A stretch of 64,000 nt of DNA, from positions 1-64,000 of the forward strand of contig NZ_FXTL01000005.1 of assembly GCF_900182665.1 (NCBI RefSeq), read 5' to 3'. This document shows, piece by piece, positions 10,013 through 21,849 of this stretch. Positions within the stretch are counted from its first letter, which is position 1, and each line of letters starts with the position of its first letter. The notes below the pieces were generated by a model, which saw only the letters and a list, made by a program, of their open reading frames with translations, did no database searches and had not been told where the DNA came from. The stretch is from Propioniciclava tarda. GTDB taxonomy: Bacteria; Actinomycetota; Actinomycetes; Propionibacteriales; Propionibacteriaceae. The translations under genes were made by a program, and so were the position numbers.

Positions 10013-11085
10013 CGGATCCCGGGGCACCGTCGAGCAGACCGCGCACGCGCCGGACGCTCCTGGAACGCTCGCCGTTCGAGGCGGGCTTCCTGGCCGTCCT
10101 CGGCGGCATCGCCGCCATCGGCCTCGTCACGGTGTTGGTCAACCTCCAGTCCGTCCTGGTGGTCGTGGTGCTGTCGCTGTTCCTCGCCTTGGGCATCAAC
10201 CCGATCGTGGACTGGCTCGTGCGCCGCAGCGTGCGGCGTTCGCTGGCCGTGGTGGCCGTCACGCTCGCGGTGCTCGCCGTGCTCGGACTCGGCATGTGGG
10301 CCGTCGTTCCGATGGTCAGCGACCAGGGCGTCCGGCTGCTGCGCAATGCCCCCGGCTACCTTCAGGCGCTCCGGGAGAACGGCCAGATCGCCGCGCTCGA
10401 CCACCAGTTCAACATCATCGGCAAGATCACCGAGCTCGTCACGTCCGGAGCCTGGGTGAACGCGCTGTTCGGAGGGCTGTTGGGGGCGGGCGTTGCCCTG
10501 GCGACGACCATGGCGTCCGTGGTGATGACCCTGGTGCTGACCCTCTACTTCCTGGCGTCGCTGCCGGCGATCAAGAACCTGATCTACCAGTTCGCGCCGG
10601 CGTCCCGACGCGATCGGGTGCGCTTCCTCGCCAACGAGATGTTCGAGCGGATCGGCGGCTACCTCACCGGGATGTTCCTCGTGGTCCTGCTCTGGGGACT
10701 CGGCAGCTTCCTGGTGCTCAACGCGGTGGGTCTGGGTCAGTACGCCCTCGCGCTCTGCATCGTCGTCGCCGCCCTGGCCTTCATCCCCATCGTGGGGTGG
10801 ATGGTCTCGGCCGCCCTCGTGGTCACCATCGCGATCTCCGTGTCGCCGACCGCCGGGGTGATCTGCGCGGTCTACTTCCTGATCTACAGCCAGCTGGACG
10901 CCTACGTCGTTCAGCCGCGCATCTTCAGCTCGTCGCTCAACGTGCCTCCGGTGCTGATCGTGCTGGGCGCGCTCAGCGGTGGCCTCCTGCTGGGCATCGT
11001 CGGCGCACTGCTGGCGATTCCGACCGTGGCGTCCCTGCTGCTGCTCTACCGCGAGGTACTGGTCCCGCATCTGGACGCGAGCTAG
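10009..11085 (+). CDS. AI-2E family transporter (PerM/YhhT-type permease)
   Basis: The polytopic membrane protein has 358 residues and about eight helices in the AI-2E exporter arrangement. It has an N-terminal helix pair, a soluble segment (about residues 105-150), then clustered helices with the family signature [11 protein letters not shown] and [13 protein letters not shown]. Members export autoinducer-2, sodium or other small solutes; the substrate is not predictable here. It is translationally coupled to the DivIVA-like gene by a 4-nt overlap. Its end overlaps convergent nucS by 4 nt. Confidence 0.9.
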   Translation: MTDPGAPSSRPRTRRTLLERSPFEAGFLAVLGGIAAIGLVTVLVNLQSVLVVVVLSLFLALGINPIVDWLVRRSVRRSLAVVAVTLAVLAVLGLGMWAVVPMVSDQGVRLLRNAPGYLQALRENGQIAALDHQFNIIGKITELVTSGAWVNALFGGLLGAGVALATTMASVVMTLVLTLYFLASLPAIKNLIYQFAPASRRDRVRFLANEMFERIGGYLTGMFLVVLLWGLGSFLVLNAVGLGQYALALCIVVAALAFIPIVGWMVSAALVVTIAISVSPTAGVICAVYFLIYSQLDAYVVQPRIFSSSLNVPPVLIVLGALSGGLLLGIVGALLAIPTVASLLLLYREVLVPHLDAS

Positions 11086-11777
11086 AAGAGACGATCCTCG
11101 GCGTTGTCGAGCCCGCGGAGGGCGTCGTAGTCGACGGTCACGCAGGTGATGCCCCGGGCGCTGGCCAGGACCCGCGCCTGCGGCCTGATCAGCTGGGCCG
11201 CAAACACCCCTGAGACCGGACGCAGGTGGGGGTCGGCGTTCAACAGTTCGAGGTAGCGGGCCAGCTGCTCGACGCCGTCGATGTCGCCGCGCCGCTTGAT
11301 CTCGACGGCTACGTAGGCACCGGCCCCGTCGCGACACAGCAGGTCAACAGGGCCGATCGCGGTCGGATGCTCGCGCCGGACCAGCCGCCAGCCGGGTCCG
11401 AAGGTCTCGGGATGCTCGGCCAGCAGCGCCTGCAGGTGGGCCTCCACGCCGTCCTTCACCAGGCCGGGGTCGACCCCGAGCGGGTGATCGCTGTCGTGCA
11501 GCACCTCGGCGATCGACACCCGCAAGGTGTCGTCGTCGCGGTTGCGCACCTCCCAGACCTGGACGAGTCCCTCGTCGTCGGGATCATCCGGGTCGGCATC
11601 GCGGACCGTGATGGTGCAGGGCGGGTTCATCCAGTTCAGCGGCTTGTAGGCCCGGTCGTCCGCATGCACCGAAATCGAGCCGTCCGCCTTGCACAGGATC
11701 AGCCGCGGCGCCATCGGCAGGTGCGCGGAGAGGCGTCCGGCATAGTCCACCTGGCACCGGGCTATCAACAATCGCAC
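11082..11777 (-). CDS. nucS: Mismatch-specific endonuclease NucS/EndoMS
   Basis: NucS performs MutSL-independent mismatch repair in actinobacteria, cutting both strands at mismatches and interacting with the beta clamp. The 231-residue protein shows the N-terminal DNA-binding domain starting [16 protein letters not shown] and the conserved [13 protein letters not shown] segment. The nuclease core has the acidic and Lys residues GPVDLLCRD and [16 protein letters not shown]. The GTG at 11777 matches the family N-terminus. It sits 7 nt after a -10 box (TAGGCT, minus strand), so the mRNA is probably leaderless. A divergent gene starts 31 nt away. Confidence 0.95.
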   Translation of the reverse strand: MRLLIARCQVDYAGRLSAHLPMAPRLILCKADGSISVHADDRAYKPLNWMNPPCTITVRDADPDDPDDEGLVQVWEVRNRDDDTLRVSIAEVLHDSDHPLGVDPGLVKDGVEAHLQALLAEHPETFGPGWRLVRREHPTAIGPVDLLCRDGAGAYVAVEIKRRGDIDGVEQLARYLELLNADPHLRPVSGVFAAQLIRPQARVLASARGITCVTVDYDALRGLDNAEDRLF

Positions 11778-11784
11778 CCGGCGA

Positions 11785-11801
11785 AGCCTACCCGTTAGGG
11801 T
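11785..11801. promoter_or_regulatory. Back-to-back -10 boxes for nucS and the divergent zinc-motif gene
   Basis: On the minus strand TAGGCT (11785-11790) stands 7 nt before the nucS GTG. On the plus strand TAGGGT (11796-11801) stands 7 nt before the ATG at 11809. Both spacings put the transcription start on or next to the start codon, so both messages look leaderless. Confidence 0.6.
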
Positions 11802-11808
11802 GTTGTGC

Positions 11809-12081
11809 ATGGCTCGACGTCCCAGCAAGCACGTGCGTCCGGCTAGGGCGCTGGCAAGCTCGTTCGCTGGCTCGCAGGTCAAGAGCGACGGCGACTGGGT
11901 CCTGCAGAGCATCGGGGCAGGACGTTCTGAGAAGGCCTACCTGTGCCCCGGCTGCAACCAGCAGATCGCGGCTGGCGCGTCGCACGTGGTCGTGTGGCCC
12001 AGTGTCCCGGCGATCGGCGCGACGTCGGGCCTGGACGACCGCAAGCACTGGCACCGGCCCTGCTGGGATCGGAGACGCTGA
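11809..12081 (+). CDS. Conserved small zinc-motif protein (hypothetical, actinobacterial)
   Basis: The 90-residue protein starts [15 protein letters not shown]. It has a CPGCNQQI pair of cysteines in its middle and a [10 protein letters not shown] end that could complete a metal site. Actinobacterial genomes carry such small proteins beside hydrolase genes, often mislabelled ATP/GTP-binding. No catalytic motif is visible. Its stop overlaps the hydrolase start by one base (TGATG), so the two are translated together. Its promoter is leaderless and divergent from nucS. Confidence 0.75.
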   Translation: MARRPSKHVRPARALASSFAGSQVKSDGDWVLQSIGAGRSEKAYLCPGCNQQIAAGASHVVVWPSVPAIGATSGLDDRKHWHRPCWDRRR

Positions 12082-12884
12082 TGAGCCTGCACGTCCGCCT
12101 CGTCGGCCCCGGACGCCCCAACCTGCTGTTCCTCCACGGCCTCTTCGGCCAGGGTCGGAACTGGACCGGCATCGCCCAAGGCCTGCTGCCCGAGGCGACC
12201 TCGCTGCTGGTCGATCTGCCCGACCACGGGCACAGCCCCTGGTCGGCCGAGTTCTCCTACGAGTCGATGGCGGACGCCGTCGCCGCCGACGTGAGCGAGC
12301 GACTGGGCTCGGCCGCCGCCCTGACCGTCGTCGGTCACTCGATGGGCGGCAAGGTGGCCATGTTGCTCGCACTGCGGCACCCCGAGCTCGTCCGCGGACT
12401 GGTGATCGTCGACATCGCCCCCGACGACTCGTCGCACGGCTACGGCTTCGGACGCCTCGTCGACGCCCTGCTCGGCCTGCGACTGGACGGCCTGGAGAGC
12501 CGCGCGGCGGCGTCCGATCTCTTGGCCGACGAGATCGCGGACCCGGTCGTCCGGGACTTCCTGCTGCAGAACCTGCGCCGCCACAAGGGCCAGTGGCGCT
12601 GGCAGTGCAACCTGGACCTCCTGTCCGGGGCGCTGCCGCAGATCAGCGGCTGGCCGGCGGACGCGTCCGGCAGCTACGGCGGACCGGTGCTGTGGATCCG
12701 CGGGGAGCGGTCCGAGTACGTCCGCGAGGAACACTTCGCGGCGATGCTCGCCCTCTTCCCGAGGGCGGCGCTGCTGACGGTGCCGGACGCTGGCCACTGG
12801 GTCCACAGCGACGCCCCGGACGCCGTGACCGACGGAATCCGCCACTATCTGGTGGCCGAGGGGCTCAACCGCGACCTGCCCTGA
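12081..12884 (+). CDS. Alpha/beta hydrolase (YbfF-like esterase)
   Basis: This 267-residue serine hydrolase has an oxyanion-region HG (LLFLHGLFGQGRNW) and nucleophile S87 in GHSMGG. The acid is probably in the strand after the cap domain, and the catalytic His is in DAGHWVHSD near the end. The family includes YbfF and other acyl-CoA or short-chain esterases; the natural substrate is unknown. It is coupled to the preceding zinc-motif gene by TGATG. The next gene is convergent, across a 107-bp gap in which I see nothing definite. Confidence 0.9.
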   Translation: MSLHVRLVGPGRPNLLFLHGLFGQGRNWTGIAQGLLPEATSLLVDLPDHGHSPWSAEFSYESMADAVAADVSERLGSAAALTVVGHSMGGKVAMLLALRHPELVRGLVIVDIAPDDSSHGYGFGRLVDALLGLRLDGLESRAAASDLLADEIADPVVRDFLLQNLRRHKGQWRWQCNLDLLSGALPQISGWPADASGSYGGPVLWIRGERSEYVREEHFAAMLALFPRAALLTVPDAGHWVHSDAPDAVTDGIRHYLVAEGLNRDLP

Positions 12885-12991
12885 CCGACGCCCCCGCCCC
12901 TGCGCAGCGACGCTTGGACGTCGGCCGCATCGTGGACCGTTGGCGGACAGGGCTGCGACGGTGGCCTCGCCGAGGTCGAGCCGGCGGACGC

Positions 12992-13681
12992 TCAGCCGAC
13001 GGTGACCTGGGTGATGGTCGTGTTGGCAAGGGGGCGTCCGGCCATCGGAGCCTCGGACTTGTCCGTGCCCTGCTCCCCCATCGCCTGCAGCACCGCCAGC
13101 CCCTTGGCGTCGATGCGTCCGAACACCGTGTAGTTGGGCGGGAACGGCGAGTCGCCGAAGACGATGAAGAACTGGGAGCCGTTCGTGTTGCGTCCGGAGT
13201 TCGCCATCGCCACCACGCCCTCCGTGTACGCCTTGGTGTGCGACAGCTCGTCGTCGAACCAGTACCCCGGGCCGCCTCGACCGGTGCCGGTGGGATCGCC
13301 GCACTGCAGGAAGCGGTACCCGCCGCCGCTGCTCATCCGGTGGCAGGTCGTGTTGGTGAAGAAGCCTTGCTGCGCCAGCGACTCGAACGAGTTGGCGGTG
13401 CACGGGGCCGCGGCCCGGTCGACGGTGACCTGCACCGGCCCGCTGGCGAAGGTCAGGGTCACCACGCCGACCCCGGAGTTGGGCACGTTGCTCGTCGGGG
13501 GCGGGTCCACGGCCTTGGCCGGGGTGTTGGTCGAGCGGTAGATGCAGGTCGCCCCCGCGCCGGCGCTCGGGGCCTTGGTGGGGTTGGGGGCAACGGCGCA
13601 TGCGCTCAAGGCGAGAGCAAGCAGGACGGCGGAAACGGCTGCGCGGAACACGACAGCTAACGTCACATAGGGTGGCGTCAT
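12992..13681 (-). CDS. Peptidyl-prolyl isomerase, cyclophilin-type, predicted lipoprotein
   Basis: A short hydrophobic leader ends in the lipobox LALSAC, so the protein should be lipid-anchored outside the membrane. The rest is a cyclophilin domain with the signatures TCHRM, GRNTNGSQFFI and TVFGRIDAKG. It probably helps fold exported proteins. The start is ambiguous. ATG at 13681 has an AGG site 7 nt upstream and overlaps the divergent pduO start. GTG at 13651 gives a more typical signal peptide (VFRAAVSAVLLALALSAC). Confidence 0.88.
   Translation of the reverse strand: MTPPYVTLAVVFRAAVSAVLLALALSACAVAPNPTKAPSAGAGATCIYRSTNTPAKAVDPPPTSNVPNSGVGVVTLTFASGPVQVTVDRAAAPCTANSFESLAQQGFFTNTTCHRMSSGGGYRFLQCGDPTGTGRGGPGYWFDDELSHTKAYTEGVVAMANSGRNTNGSQFFIVFGDSPFPPNYTVFGRIDAKGLAVLQAMGEQGTDKSEAPMAGRPLANTTITQVTVG
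13668..13673 (+). promoter_or_regulatory. -10 box for leaderless pduO
   Basis: TAGGGT ends six bases before the pduO ATG at 13680, the spacing expected when transcription begins at the start codon. Confidence 0.6.
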
Positions 13682-14330
13682 GGTCAACCTGACACGCATC
13701 TACACGCGCACCGGAGATGCGGGGAGCACGCGGCTCTCCGACAACTCGGAGGCGTCCAAGACCGACTTGCGTGTCGAGGCCTACGGCGACGTCGACGAGG
13801 CGAACAGCACGCTGGGCATCGTGCTGGCCCTGGGCGTGGAGGAGCCGCTGGCCGGCGTCCTGCGCGAGGTGCAGAACGAGCTCTTCGACGTCGGAGCCGA
13901 CCTGAGCACCCCGTACGACCCCAACCCCGAGTGGCCGCCCCTGCGCATCGAGGCGGCGAGCATCGAGCGCCTAGAGGCGTGGTGCGACGAGTTCTCGGCC
14001 GCTCTGCCCGATCTGCGCTCGTTCATCCTGCCGGCGGGGACGCCGGCCGGGGCGCACCTCCATCTGGCCCGTACCATCGTCCGCAGGGCCGAACGGACGG
14101 CCTGGCGCGCGGCGGAAGTCCACGGCTTGTCCGGCCCGGACGCCGCACCGGGCGGCATGAATCCGCTCGCCATCACCTATCTCAACCGGCTCTCGGACCT
14201 GCTCTTCATTGCCTCCCGCGTGGCGAACGGGACAGACCACGAGGTGCTCTGGGTGCCCGGCAAGGATCGCGCGGCCCCCTCGCCGAGGGCGCAGGCGCAA
14301 CGCGACCGGATCACCGAGTCTCAGCGGTAG
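13680..14330 (+). CDS. pduO: Cob(I)yrinic acid a,c-diamide adenosyltransferase, PduO type
   Basis: This enzyme (bacterial PduO, human MMAB) transfers the adenosyl group of ATP to cob(I)alamin, giving the coenzyme needed by methylmalonyl-CoA mutase. The 216-residue protein shows the ATP-binding N-terminal RTGDAGSTRL, the YGDVDEANSTLG segment and the C-terminal LNRLSDLLFIASRVAN. The message is probably leaderless (TAGGGT box six bases upstream). Position next to DUF2550 and the ATP synthase operon matches M. tuberculosis Rv1314c. It overlaps the convergent DUF2550 gene by 10 nt. Confidence 0.93.
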   Translation: MVNLTRIYTRTGDAGSTRLSDNSEASKTDLRVEAYGDVDEANSTLGIVLALGVEEPLAGVLREVQNELFDVGADLSTPYDPNPEWPPLRIEAASIERLEAWCDEFSAALPDLRSFILPAGTPAGAHLHLARTIVRRAERTAWRAAEVHGLSGPDAAPGGMNPLAITYLNRLSDLLFIASRVANGTDHEVLWVPGKDRAAPSPRAQAQRDRITESQR

Positions 14331-14761
14331 CCACTCCCAGGCGGAGCCGCCTCGAGCCAGGACAAAAAGGCGGTCATCCGGGCGGGCGCCATCGCGAGTT
14401 CCACGGAGCGCCCCTCAGGATCGGTGAGCTGGACGACTCGGTCCTGATCGACCAAGAGCGCCCGCTCCGCGGGCTCCAGGACGCGACTGGCGGTCGGCTG
14501 GGCCTGCCCGCGGCGGAGGGTGACCTTGGGGCGCAGCGACCACGAGAACACGCGGTACCACTCCACCAGCTCACCGTTAAGCCGCACGACTCCGAGCATC
14601 CAGGTGCTCGGAGTCATGATGGCGGAGCGCAGCGAACAGTCGAAGACCCACCCCGATCTGGCCAGCCATCGCCGCCGGCCGATCAGCCAGACCACGGGGA
14701 TCAGGGCCGCCACGAGGAGAACAGCCAAGGTCAACTCGGCTAGCGTGAGCCCGTCTGCCAA
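14321..14761 (-). CDS. DUF2550 family membrane protein
   Basis: This 146-residue protein has one N-terminal membrane helix (about residues 8-27). A cytosolic domain follows, with the family features WVFDCSLRS, WMLGVVRLNGELVEWYRVFSW and the C-terminal FLSWLE. DUF2550 proteins regularly follow atpC in actinobacteria (M. tuberculosis Rv1312). The conserved linkage suggests a membrane or energy-related role, but no function is established. It starts 25 nt after atpC on the same strand. Confidence 0.88.
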   Translation of the reverse strand: MADGLTLAELTLAVLLVAALIPVVWLIGRRRWLARSGWVFDCSLRSAIMTPSTWMLGVVRLNGELVEWYRVFSWSLRPKVTLRRGQAQPTASRVLEPAERALLVDQDRVVQLTDPEGRSVELAMAPARMTAFLSWLEAAPPGSGYR

Positions 14762-14785
14762 GAGCCGTCTCCTTCGTGTTGGGCG

Positions 14786-15202
14786 TCAGCGAAGACCGCT
14801 GGACGCCTTCTGCGCGGCCTTGAACTGCGCGGCCGCCCGGTTGTAGTGCCGCTTCGTCTCCTCGTCGACGTTGCCGGCCTCGAGCGCCTTGGCAGCGCTC
14901 GCCATCTCCAGTTCGGCCTCGTGCAGGGAGATCGTCTCGGCGAGCGTCGCGTACTGGCTCAGGATCGACACCTTGTTGTCGTTGACCGACAGGAAGCCGC
15001 CGTCGACGGCCACGATCTTCCGCTCGCCCCCCGTCGTGAGGACCTCAGCAGCGCAGGGCACCAGGACGCCCAGAATCGGCTCGTGCCGAGACAGGATGCC
15101 GATGTCGCCCTCGGTGGTGCGAGCGACGACCGACAGTGCTTCGCCTTCCCAGACCCGGCCATCCGCGCTCACCACCTCGACCCACAGGGAGTCGTCTGCC
15201 AT
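14786..15202 (-). CDS. atpC: F1Fo ATP synthase subunit epsilon
   Basis: The epsilon subunit of the central stalk couples and can inhibit F1. The 138-residue protein has the N-terminal beta-barrel (WVEVVSADGRVWEG...EPILGVLVP) and the C-terminal helical hairpin (about residues 90-135). It is the last subunit gene of the operon, separated by 1 nt from atpD. Confidence 0.95.
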   Translation of the reverse strand: MADDSLWVEVVSADGRVWEGEALSVVARTTEGDIGILSRHEPILGVLVPCAAEVLTTGGERKIVAVDGGFLSVNDNKVSILSQYATLAETISLHEAELEMASAAKALEAGNVDEETKRHYNRAAAQFKAAQKASSGLR

Positions 15203-15203
15203 G

Positions 15204-17598
<2,395 letters not shown>

Positions 17599-17601
17599 GG
17601 A

Positions 17602-19224
17602 TCAGACCCGGATCTGCTCGTTCTGGGCGACGCCGTCTTCCAACGGCTTCGCGTGCGTCTCCTCGTCGGCCGCCTTCTCCTCGGTCGTCCGGAAGGACGC
17701 CTTGACCTTGTCGATCTCGGCGACGACGGCCTTCTGCGTGTCCTCGTCGAAGGTCTTCGTCTCGGCGATCGTCGTCAAGATCGGCGTGTTGCGGCGCAGG
17801 TGCTCCAGCAGGTCACTCTCGAACCGCAGCACGTCGGCGACGGGGATCGAGTCGAAGTAGCCGTTGTTGCCGGCCCACACGCTGACCACCTGGTCCTCGA
17901 CCGGGAACGGCGTGTACTGGGGCTGACGCAGCAACTCGGTCAAGCGAGCGCCTCGATCGAGCTGGCGGCGGGACGCAGCGTCCAGATCGGAGGCGAACAT
18001 CGCGAACGCCTGCATGTCACGGAACTGTGCGAGGCCGATCTTCAGCGTGCCGGCGACACCCTTCATGGCCTTGATCTGGGCGGCGCCGCCGACGCGGGAC
18101 ACCGAGATGCCGACGTCGATGGCGGGACGCTGGTTGGCGTTGAAGAGGTCGGACTGGAGGAAGATCTGGCCGTCGGTGATCGAGATCACGTTGGTCGGAA
18201 TGTAAGCCGAGACGTCGTTCGCCTTGGTCTCGATGATCGGCAGGCCGGTCATCGAGCCACCGCCGAGCTCGTCGGAGAGCTTGGCGCAGCGCTCCAGCAG
18301 GCGGCTGTGGAGGTAGAAGACGTCGCCGGGGTAGGCCTCGCGGCCCGGCGGGCGGCGCAGCAGCAGCGACATGGCGCGGTAGGCCTCGGCCTGCTTGGTC
18401 AGGTCGTCGAACACGATCAGGACATGCTTGCCGGCGTACATCCAGTGCTGGCCGATGGCCGAGCCGGCGTACGGCGCGATGTACTTGTAGCCGGCCGGAG
18501 CGGACGCCGGGGCGTGCACGATCGTCGTGTACTGCAGCGCGCCGGCGTCCTCGAGGATCTTGCGCAGCGAGGCGACCGTCGAGCCCTTCTGGCCGATGGC
18601 GACGTAGATGCAGCGGACCTGCTTGGTGGGGTCGCCGGTCTCCCAGTTCGCCTTCTGGTTGATGATCGTGTCGATCGCGACTGCGGTCTTGCCCGTCTTG
18701 CGGTCACCGATGATCAGCTCGCGCTGGCCGCGTCCGATCGGGATCATGGCGTCGATGGCCTTGATGCCGGTCTGGAGCGGCTCGCGGACCTCCTGGCGGT
18801 CCATGACGCCGGCGGCCTGAAGCTCGAGGACGCGGCGTCCCTCAGCCTTGATCTCGCCTAGGCCGTCGATCGGGACGCCCATCGCGTCGACGGTGCGTCC
18901 GAGGAAGGCGTCGCCCACCGGAACCGACAGGACGTCGCCGGTGCGCCGCACCGTCGAGCCCTCTTCGATGCCGTCCGACTCGCCGAGCACGACCACGCCG
19001 ATCTCGCTGACGTCGAGGTTCAGGGCGATGCCGCGGGTGCCGTTGGCGAACTCCAGCAGTTCGTTCGCCATGACCGACGGCAGCCCCTCGACGCGCGCGA
19101 TGCCGTCGCCGGAGGTGGCGACGATGCCGACCTCGTCGCGGGATGCGGTATCGGGCGTGTAGTTCTGCACGAATCGATCAAGGGCGTCCCTGATCTCCTC
19201 GGGACGAATCTGGAGTTCCGCCAT
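17602..19224 (-). CDS. atpA: F1Fo ATP synthase subunit alpha
   Basis: This is the non-catalytic nucleotide-binding F1 subunit, 540 residues. The Walker A motif GDRKTGKT is at 173-180. The arginine-finger region is in the conserved segment [10 protein letters not shown]. The C-terminal 30 residues are a charged, poorly conserved extension as in other actinobacteria, where such tails suppress ATP hydrolysis; that role is inferred here. It lies 33 nt after atpH. Confidence 0.98.
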   Translation of the reverse strand: MAELQIRPEEIRDALDRFVQNYTPDTASRDEVGIVATSGDGIARVEGLPSVMANELLEFANGTRGIALNLDVSEIGVVVLGESDGIEEGSTVRRTGDVLSVPVGDAFLGRTVDAMGVPIDGLGEIKAEGRRVLELQAAGVMDRQEVREPLQTGIKAIDAMIPIGRGQRELIIGDRKTGKTAVAIDTIINQKANWETGDPTKQVRCIYVAIGQKGSTVASLRKILEDAGALQYTTIVHAPASAPAGYKYIAPYAGSAIGQHWMYAGKHVLIVFDDLTKQAEAYRAMSLLLRRPPGREAYPGDVFYLHSRLLERCAKLSDELGGGSMTGLPIIETKANDVSAYIPTNVISITDGQIFLQSDLFNANQRPAIDVGISVSRVGGAAQIKAMKGVAGTLKIGLAQFRDMQAFAMFASDLDAASRRQLDRGARLTELLRQPQYTPFPVEDQVVSVWAGNNGYFDSIPVADVLRFESDLLEHLRRNTPILTTIAETKTFDEDTQKAVVAEIDKVKASFRTTEEKAADEETHAKPLEDGVAQNEQIRV

Positions 19225-19257
19225 GATGGGTCCTTCTCGCTTCGAAATGGTCTTGGG

Positions 19258-20052
19258 TTAGCTCAGCTGGCGCCGCACGTCCGACAGACGCCCGGCCACG
19301 GTGCCCTCGATGACTTCGTCACCGATCGACACGCGTACTCCGCCGAGGACGGCGGGATTGACGATCACATTGAGGGTGACGTCGCGGCCCAACTGACGGC
19401 TGAGCGCCGTCTTGAGCCTGGACGCCTGGTCGTCCGACAAGGGACGTGCGGTTTCGACGGTAGCGATGCCGCGGTTGCGCAGCTCGGCAGCCGTCGCGAG
19501 GTAGCTCTGCAGCGTGAGATCGAACGTGCGCTGCCGGGCCACCACGGCCCTCCGGGCCAGCGTCGCGGTCGCCGCGAGCGCGTTTCGGCCCAGCACGTCG
19601 ACGATCAGCTGCTGCCGGTGCGCCACGGGAACCTGACGCTCGCCCAGGGCGACGCGCAGCTCGGGATGGGCGTCGACCGCACGTCCGACCTTGAACAGCT
19701 GGTCTTCGACCTCGTCCAGCTGGCCGGCCGCCCGGGCCTGCTCCAGCACCGCACGGACGCCCTGGCGTTCGATGGCCGCGACGAACGAGCCGGTCGTGGA
19801 CCACGCGAGCTTCACCGCTCCCAGCAGAACGGAGAGGGCGGCGTCCGACACTTTGCCCTTGAACAGCGACGTGGCGACGTTCACGCGTGCTTCCTCGGCC
19901 GTGCCCGCGTCGGTCAACGCCCGACGGAGACTCGGTGATCCGCTCAGCGCGTCGGCGACGGCGAACAGTTCCTCGCCCACCGCGGCGGTCGCCGCGGCGG
20001 GATCGAGAACCCGGTCGAGCGCGTTCTGCCGGGCATCGGCGTTAGCGCTCAT
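19258..20052 (-). CDS. atpH: F1Fo ATP synthase subunit delta
   Basis: The delta subunit is the peripheral-stalk cap that holds F1 static. At 264 residues it is longer than the roughly 180-residue Escherichia coli protein but normal for propionibacteria and corynebacteria. It is not fused to subunit b, unlike in mycobacteria. The N-terminal helical domain and the C-terminal VNPAVLGGVRVSIGDEVIEG signature are present. It overlaps atpF by 4 nt. Confidence 0.95.
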   Translation of the reverse strand: MSANADARQNALDRVLDPAAATAAVGEELFAVADALSGSPSLRRALTDAGTAEEARVNVATSLFKGKVSDAALSVLLGAVKLAWSTTGSFVAAIERQGVRAVLEQARAAGQLDEVEDQLFKVGRAVDAHPELRVALGERQVPVAHRQQLIVDVLGRNALAATATLARRAVVARQRTFDLTLQSYLATAAELRNRGIATVETARPLSDDQASRLKTALSRQLGRDVTLNVIVNPAVLGGVRVSIGDEVIEGTVAGRLSDVRRQLS

Positions 20053-20582
20053 GCCCGCCCCGCGGGTGCCTGAGATTCCAGCTCGGCCAGGAAGCGATCC
20101 ACGGTGCGCTTGGCGCGCTCGTCGTCGCTCAAGGACTCGCCCACGATGCGTCCGGCCAGGCTCGTGGCCAGGCCACCGACCTCGGTCCGCAACTGCGTCA
20201 CGGCGGACGCGCGCTCGGCCTCGATCTGCGACTTCGCGTTGGTGAGCAGTCGAGCCGACTCCTCCTGGGCCTGCTGACGCATCTCGGCGACGATCGCGGC
20301 ACCCTGGGCCTTGGCTTCCTCGCGGAGACGGCCGGCCTCCTCGCGGGCACCGGCAAGCTGCGCCTTGTAGTCGCTCAGGGCGGCCTGCGCCTCACGCTGG
20401 GCAGCCTCGGCGCGCTCGATGCCGCCTTGGATCAGCGAGCTGCGCTCGGCGTACGTCTTCTCGAACATGGGGACGACCACCTTCGACATCGCGTACAGGA
20501 TGATGAAGAAGAGGACGAGGCCCACGATGATCTCGGACGGATCCTGCGGCAGCAGGGGTCCGAAATCCAGCAACGGTCGCAT
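20049..20582 (-). CDS. atpF: F1Fo ATP synthase subunit b
   Basis: This 177-residue peripheral-stalk subunit has one membrane helix (about residues 15-40: EIIVGLVLFFIILYAMSKVV). A long charged coiled coil then reaches to delta. The start is 10 nt after the atpE stop and the end overlaps atpH by 4 nt. Confidence 0.95.
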   Translation of the reverse strand: MRPLLDFGPLLPQDPSEIIVGLVLFFIILYAMSKVVVPMFEKTYAERSSLIQGGIERAEAAQREAQAALSDYKAQLAGAREEAGRLREEAKAQGAAIVAEMRQQAQEESARLLTNAKSQIEAERASAVTQLRTEVGGLATSLAGRIVGESLSDDERAKRTVDRFLAELESQAPAGRA

Positions 20583-20592
20583 CGCGCGCGAC

Positions 20593-20817
20593 CTACTTCA
20601 GGACGAAGGCGAGGGCGATGCCGATGATGGCCAGAGCCTCGACGATCGCGAAGCCGATCCAGGCCGTACCCATCATGGCGCCGCGAGCCTCGGGCTGGCG
20701 GGCGGTCCCGTTGATGACCGAGCTGAAGACCATGGCGACACCGATGCCGGGGCCGATCGTCGCAAGGCCGTAGCCGATCATGTTGAGAGAACCGCTGATC
20801 TCGAGGAGCTCAAGCAT
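20593..20817 (-). CDS. atpE: F1Fo ATP synthase subunit c (proton type)
   Basis: This 74-residue rotor proteolipid has two helices joined by the polar loop RQPE (40-43). The ion-binding carboxylate is E60, in AIVEALA. The residue after it is Ala rather than Ser/Thr and no Na+ ligand set is seen, so the ring should carry protons. The ribosome site is AAGG, about 8 nt before the ATG. Confidence 0.97.
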   Translation of the reverse strand: MLELLEISGSLNMIGYGLATIGPGIGVAMVFSSVINGTARQPEARGAMMGTAWIGFAIVEALAIIGIALAFVLK

Positions 20818-20865
20818 TGCACTTGCCTTTCGTGGATTGATTACTACAGGGGATGACTAGGACTA

Positions 20866-21732
20866 TCAGTGATCCTCGGCCAGGGCCGAGGAGACGTACT
20901 GGGCGGTCAGAACCGTGAACACGTAGGCCTGAATGAAGGCGATCAGCAGCTCGAGCGCGAACACGGCGAAGCTGAACAGGATGGACACGACGCCCGCGGT
21001 CTTGAGCAGCGGAATCGGGAACCCACCGTAGGTCTCGTTGGCCAGAAGCAACATCGATCCGCCGGCGACGAACACCAAAACCACGAGGTGACCGGCGAAG
21101 AGGTTCGCGAAAAGACGGAGGGCCAGGGTCACCGGGCGAACGATGATGTTCGAGAGGAACTCGAGCGGGATGATGATGATCCACAGGGCCGGCGGCACGC
21201 CGGGAGGCAGGCACATCTTCTTCATATAGCCGCCGAAGCCGTACTTCTTGATGCCGACCGCGTTGTACAGCAGCCACGACAGCAGGGCCAGCGCGTAGAC
21301 GTACCCGATCTTGCTGAACGTCGGCATCATGAACAAGAAGAACTGGCCGAAGAAGTTGTTCACCAGGATGAACGAGAAGACCGTCAGCAGGTACGGCACG
21401 AACGGGCGGAAGTCGTGGCCCAGGATGTCGCGGGCCACGCCGTTGCGCACCATGTCGTAGGCCATCTCGCCGAACGACTGCAGCTTGCCCGGCACCATCT
21501 TCATGTTCCGAGAGACCAGCACCCAAAAGGTGATGACCAAGATGGCGGCGATGACCGCCTGCGCGAGGATGTTGTTGAGCCAGAAGAACTGCTCGCCGAG
21601 GCCCGGGAACAATGGGCGAGAGCAGAAGCTCAACTGCCCCGGGGGCCAGTGGTGTTCGCCACCACAATCAGCCCAGCCGGTCGCCTCGGCGCCGCCCTCC
21701 AGTGGGATCAAGAGGCTTGTCAGCCCTCCCAT
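20866..21732 (-). CDS. atpB: F1Fo ATP synthase subunit a
   Basis: This membrane stator forms the proton half-channels. The 288-residue protein has five to six helices, and the essential Arg is R206 in LALRLFANLFAGH. The frame extends further upstream, but the ATG at 21732 has an excellent ribosome site (AGGAGG) and begins the recognisable sequence. A 117-nt gap separates it from the AtpI-like gene; I see no clear promoter there. Confidence 0.96.
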   Translation of the reverse strand: MGGLTSLLIPLEGGAEATGWADCGGEHHWPPGQLSFCSRPLFPGLGEQFFWLNNILAQAVIAAILVITFWVLVSRNMKMVPGKLQSFGEMAYDMVRNGVARDILGHDFRPFVPYLLTVFSFILVNNFFGQFFLFMMPTFSKIGYVYALALLSWLLYNAVGIKKYGFGGYMKKMCLPPGVPPALWIIIIPLEFLSNIIVRPVTLALRLFANLFAGHLVVLVFVAGGSMLLLANETYGGFPIPLLKTAGVVSILFSFAVFALELLIAFIQAYVFTVLTAQYVSSALAEDH

Positions 21733-21849
21733 GCGTCCTCCTGTCGGTGTCTGTGCGGTCACGCGATCGAGGACGGTGCTGGCCAGGCGAGCGCCCGGTC
21801 TTCTTTGCCCTGCTCGTCGATGACTCCGCGAGCCTAGCAGCACTCAAAC

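Noticed and set aside
13560-13680. Cobalamin riboswitch upstream of pduO
   Set aside because: The gene appears leaderless and the space is occupied by the divergent cyclophilin gene; no B12-box-like sequence was seen.
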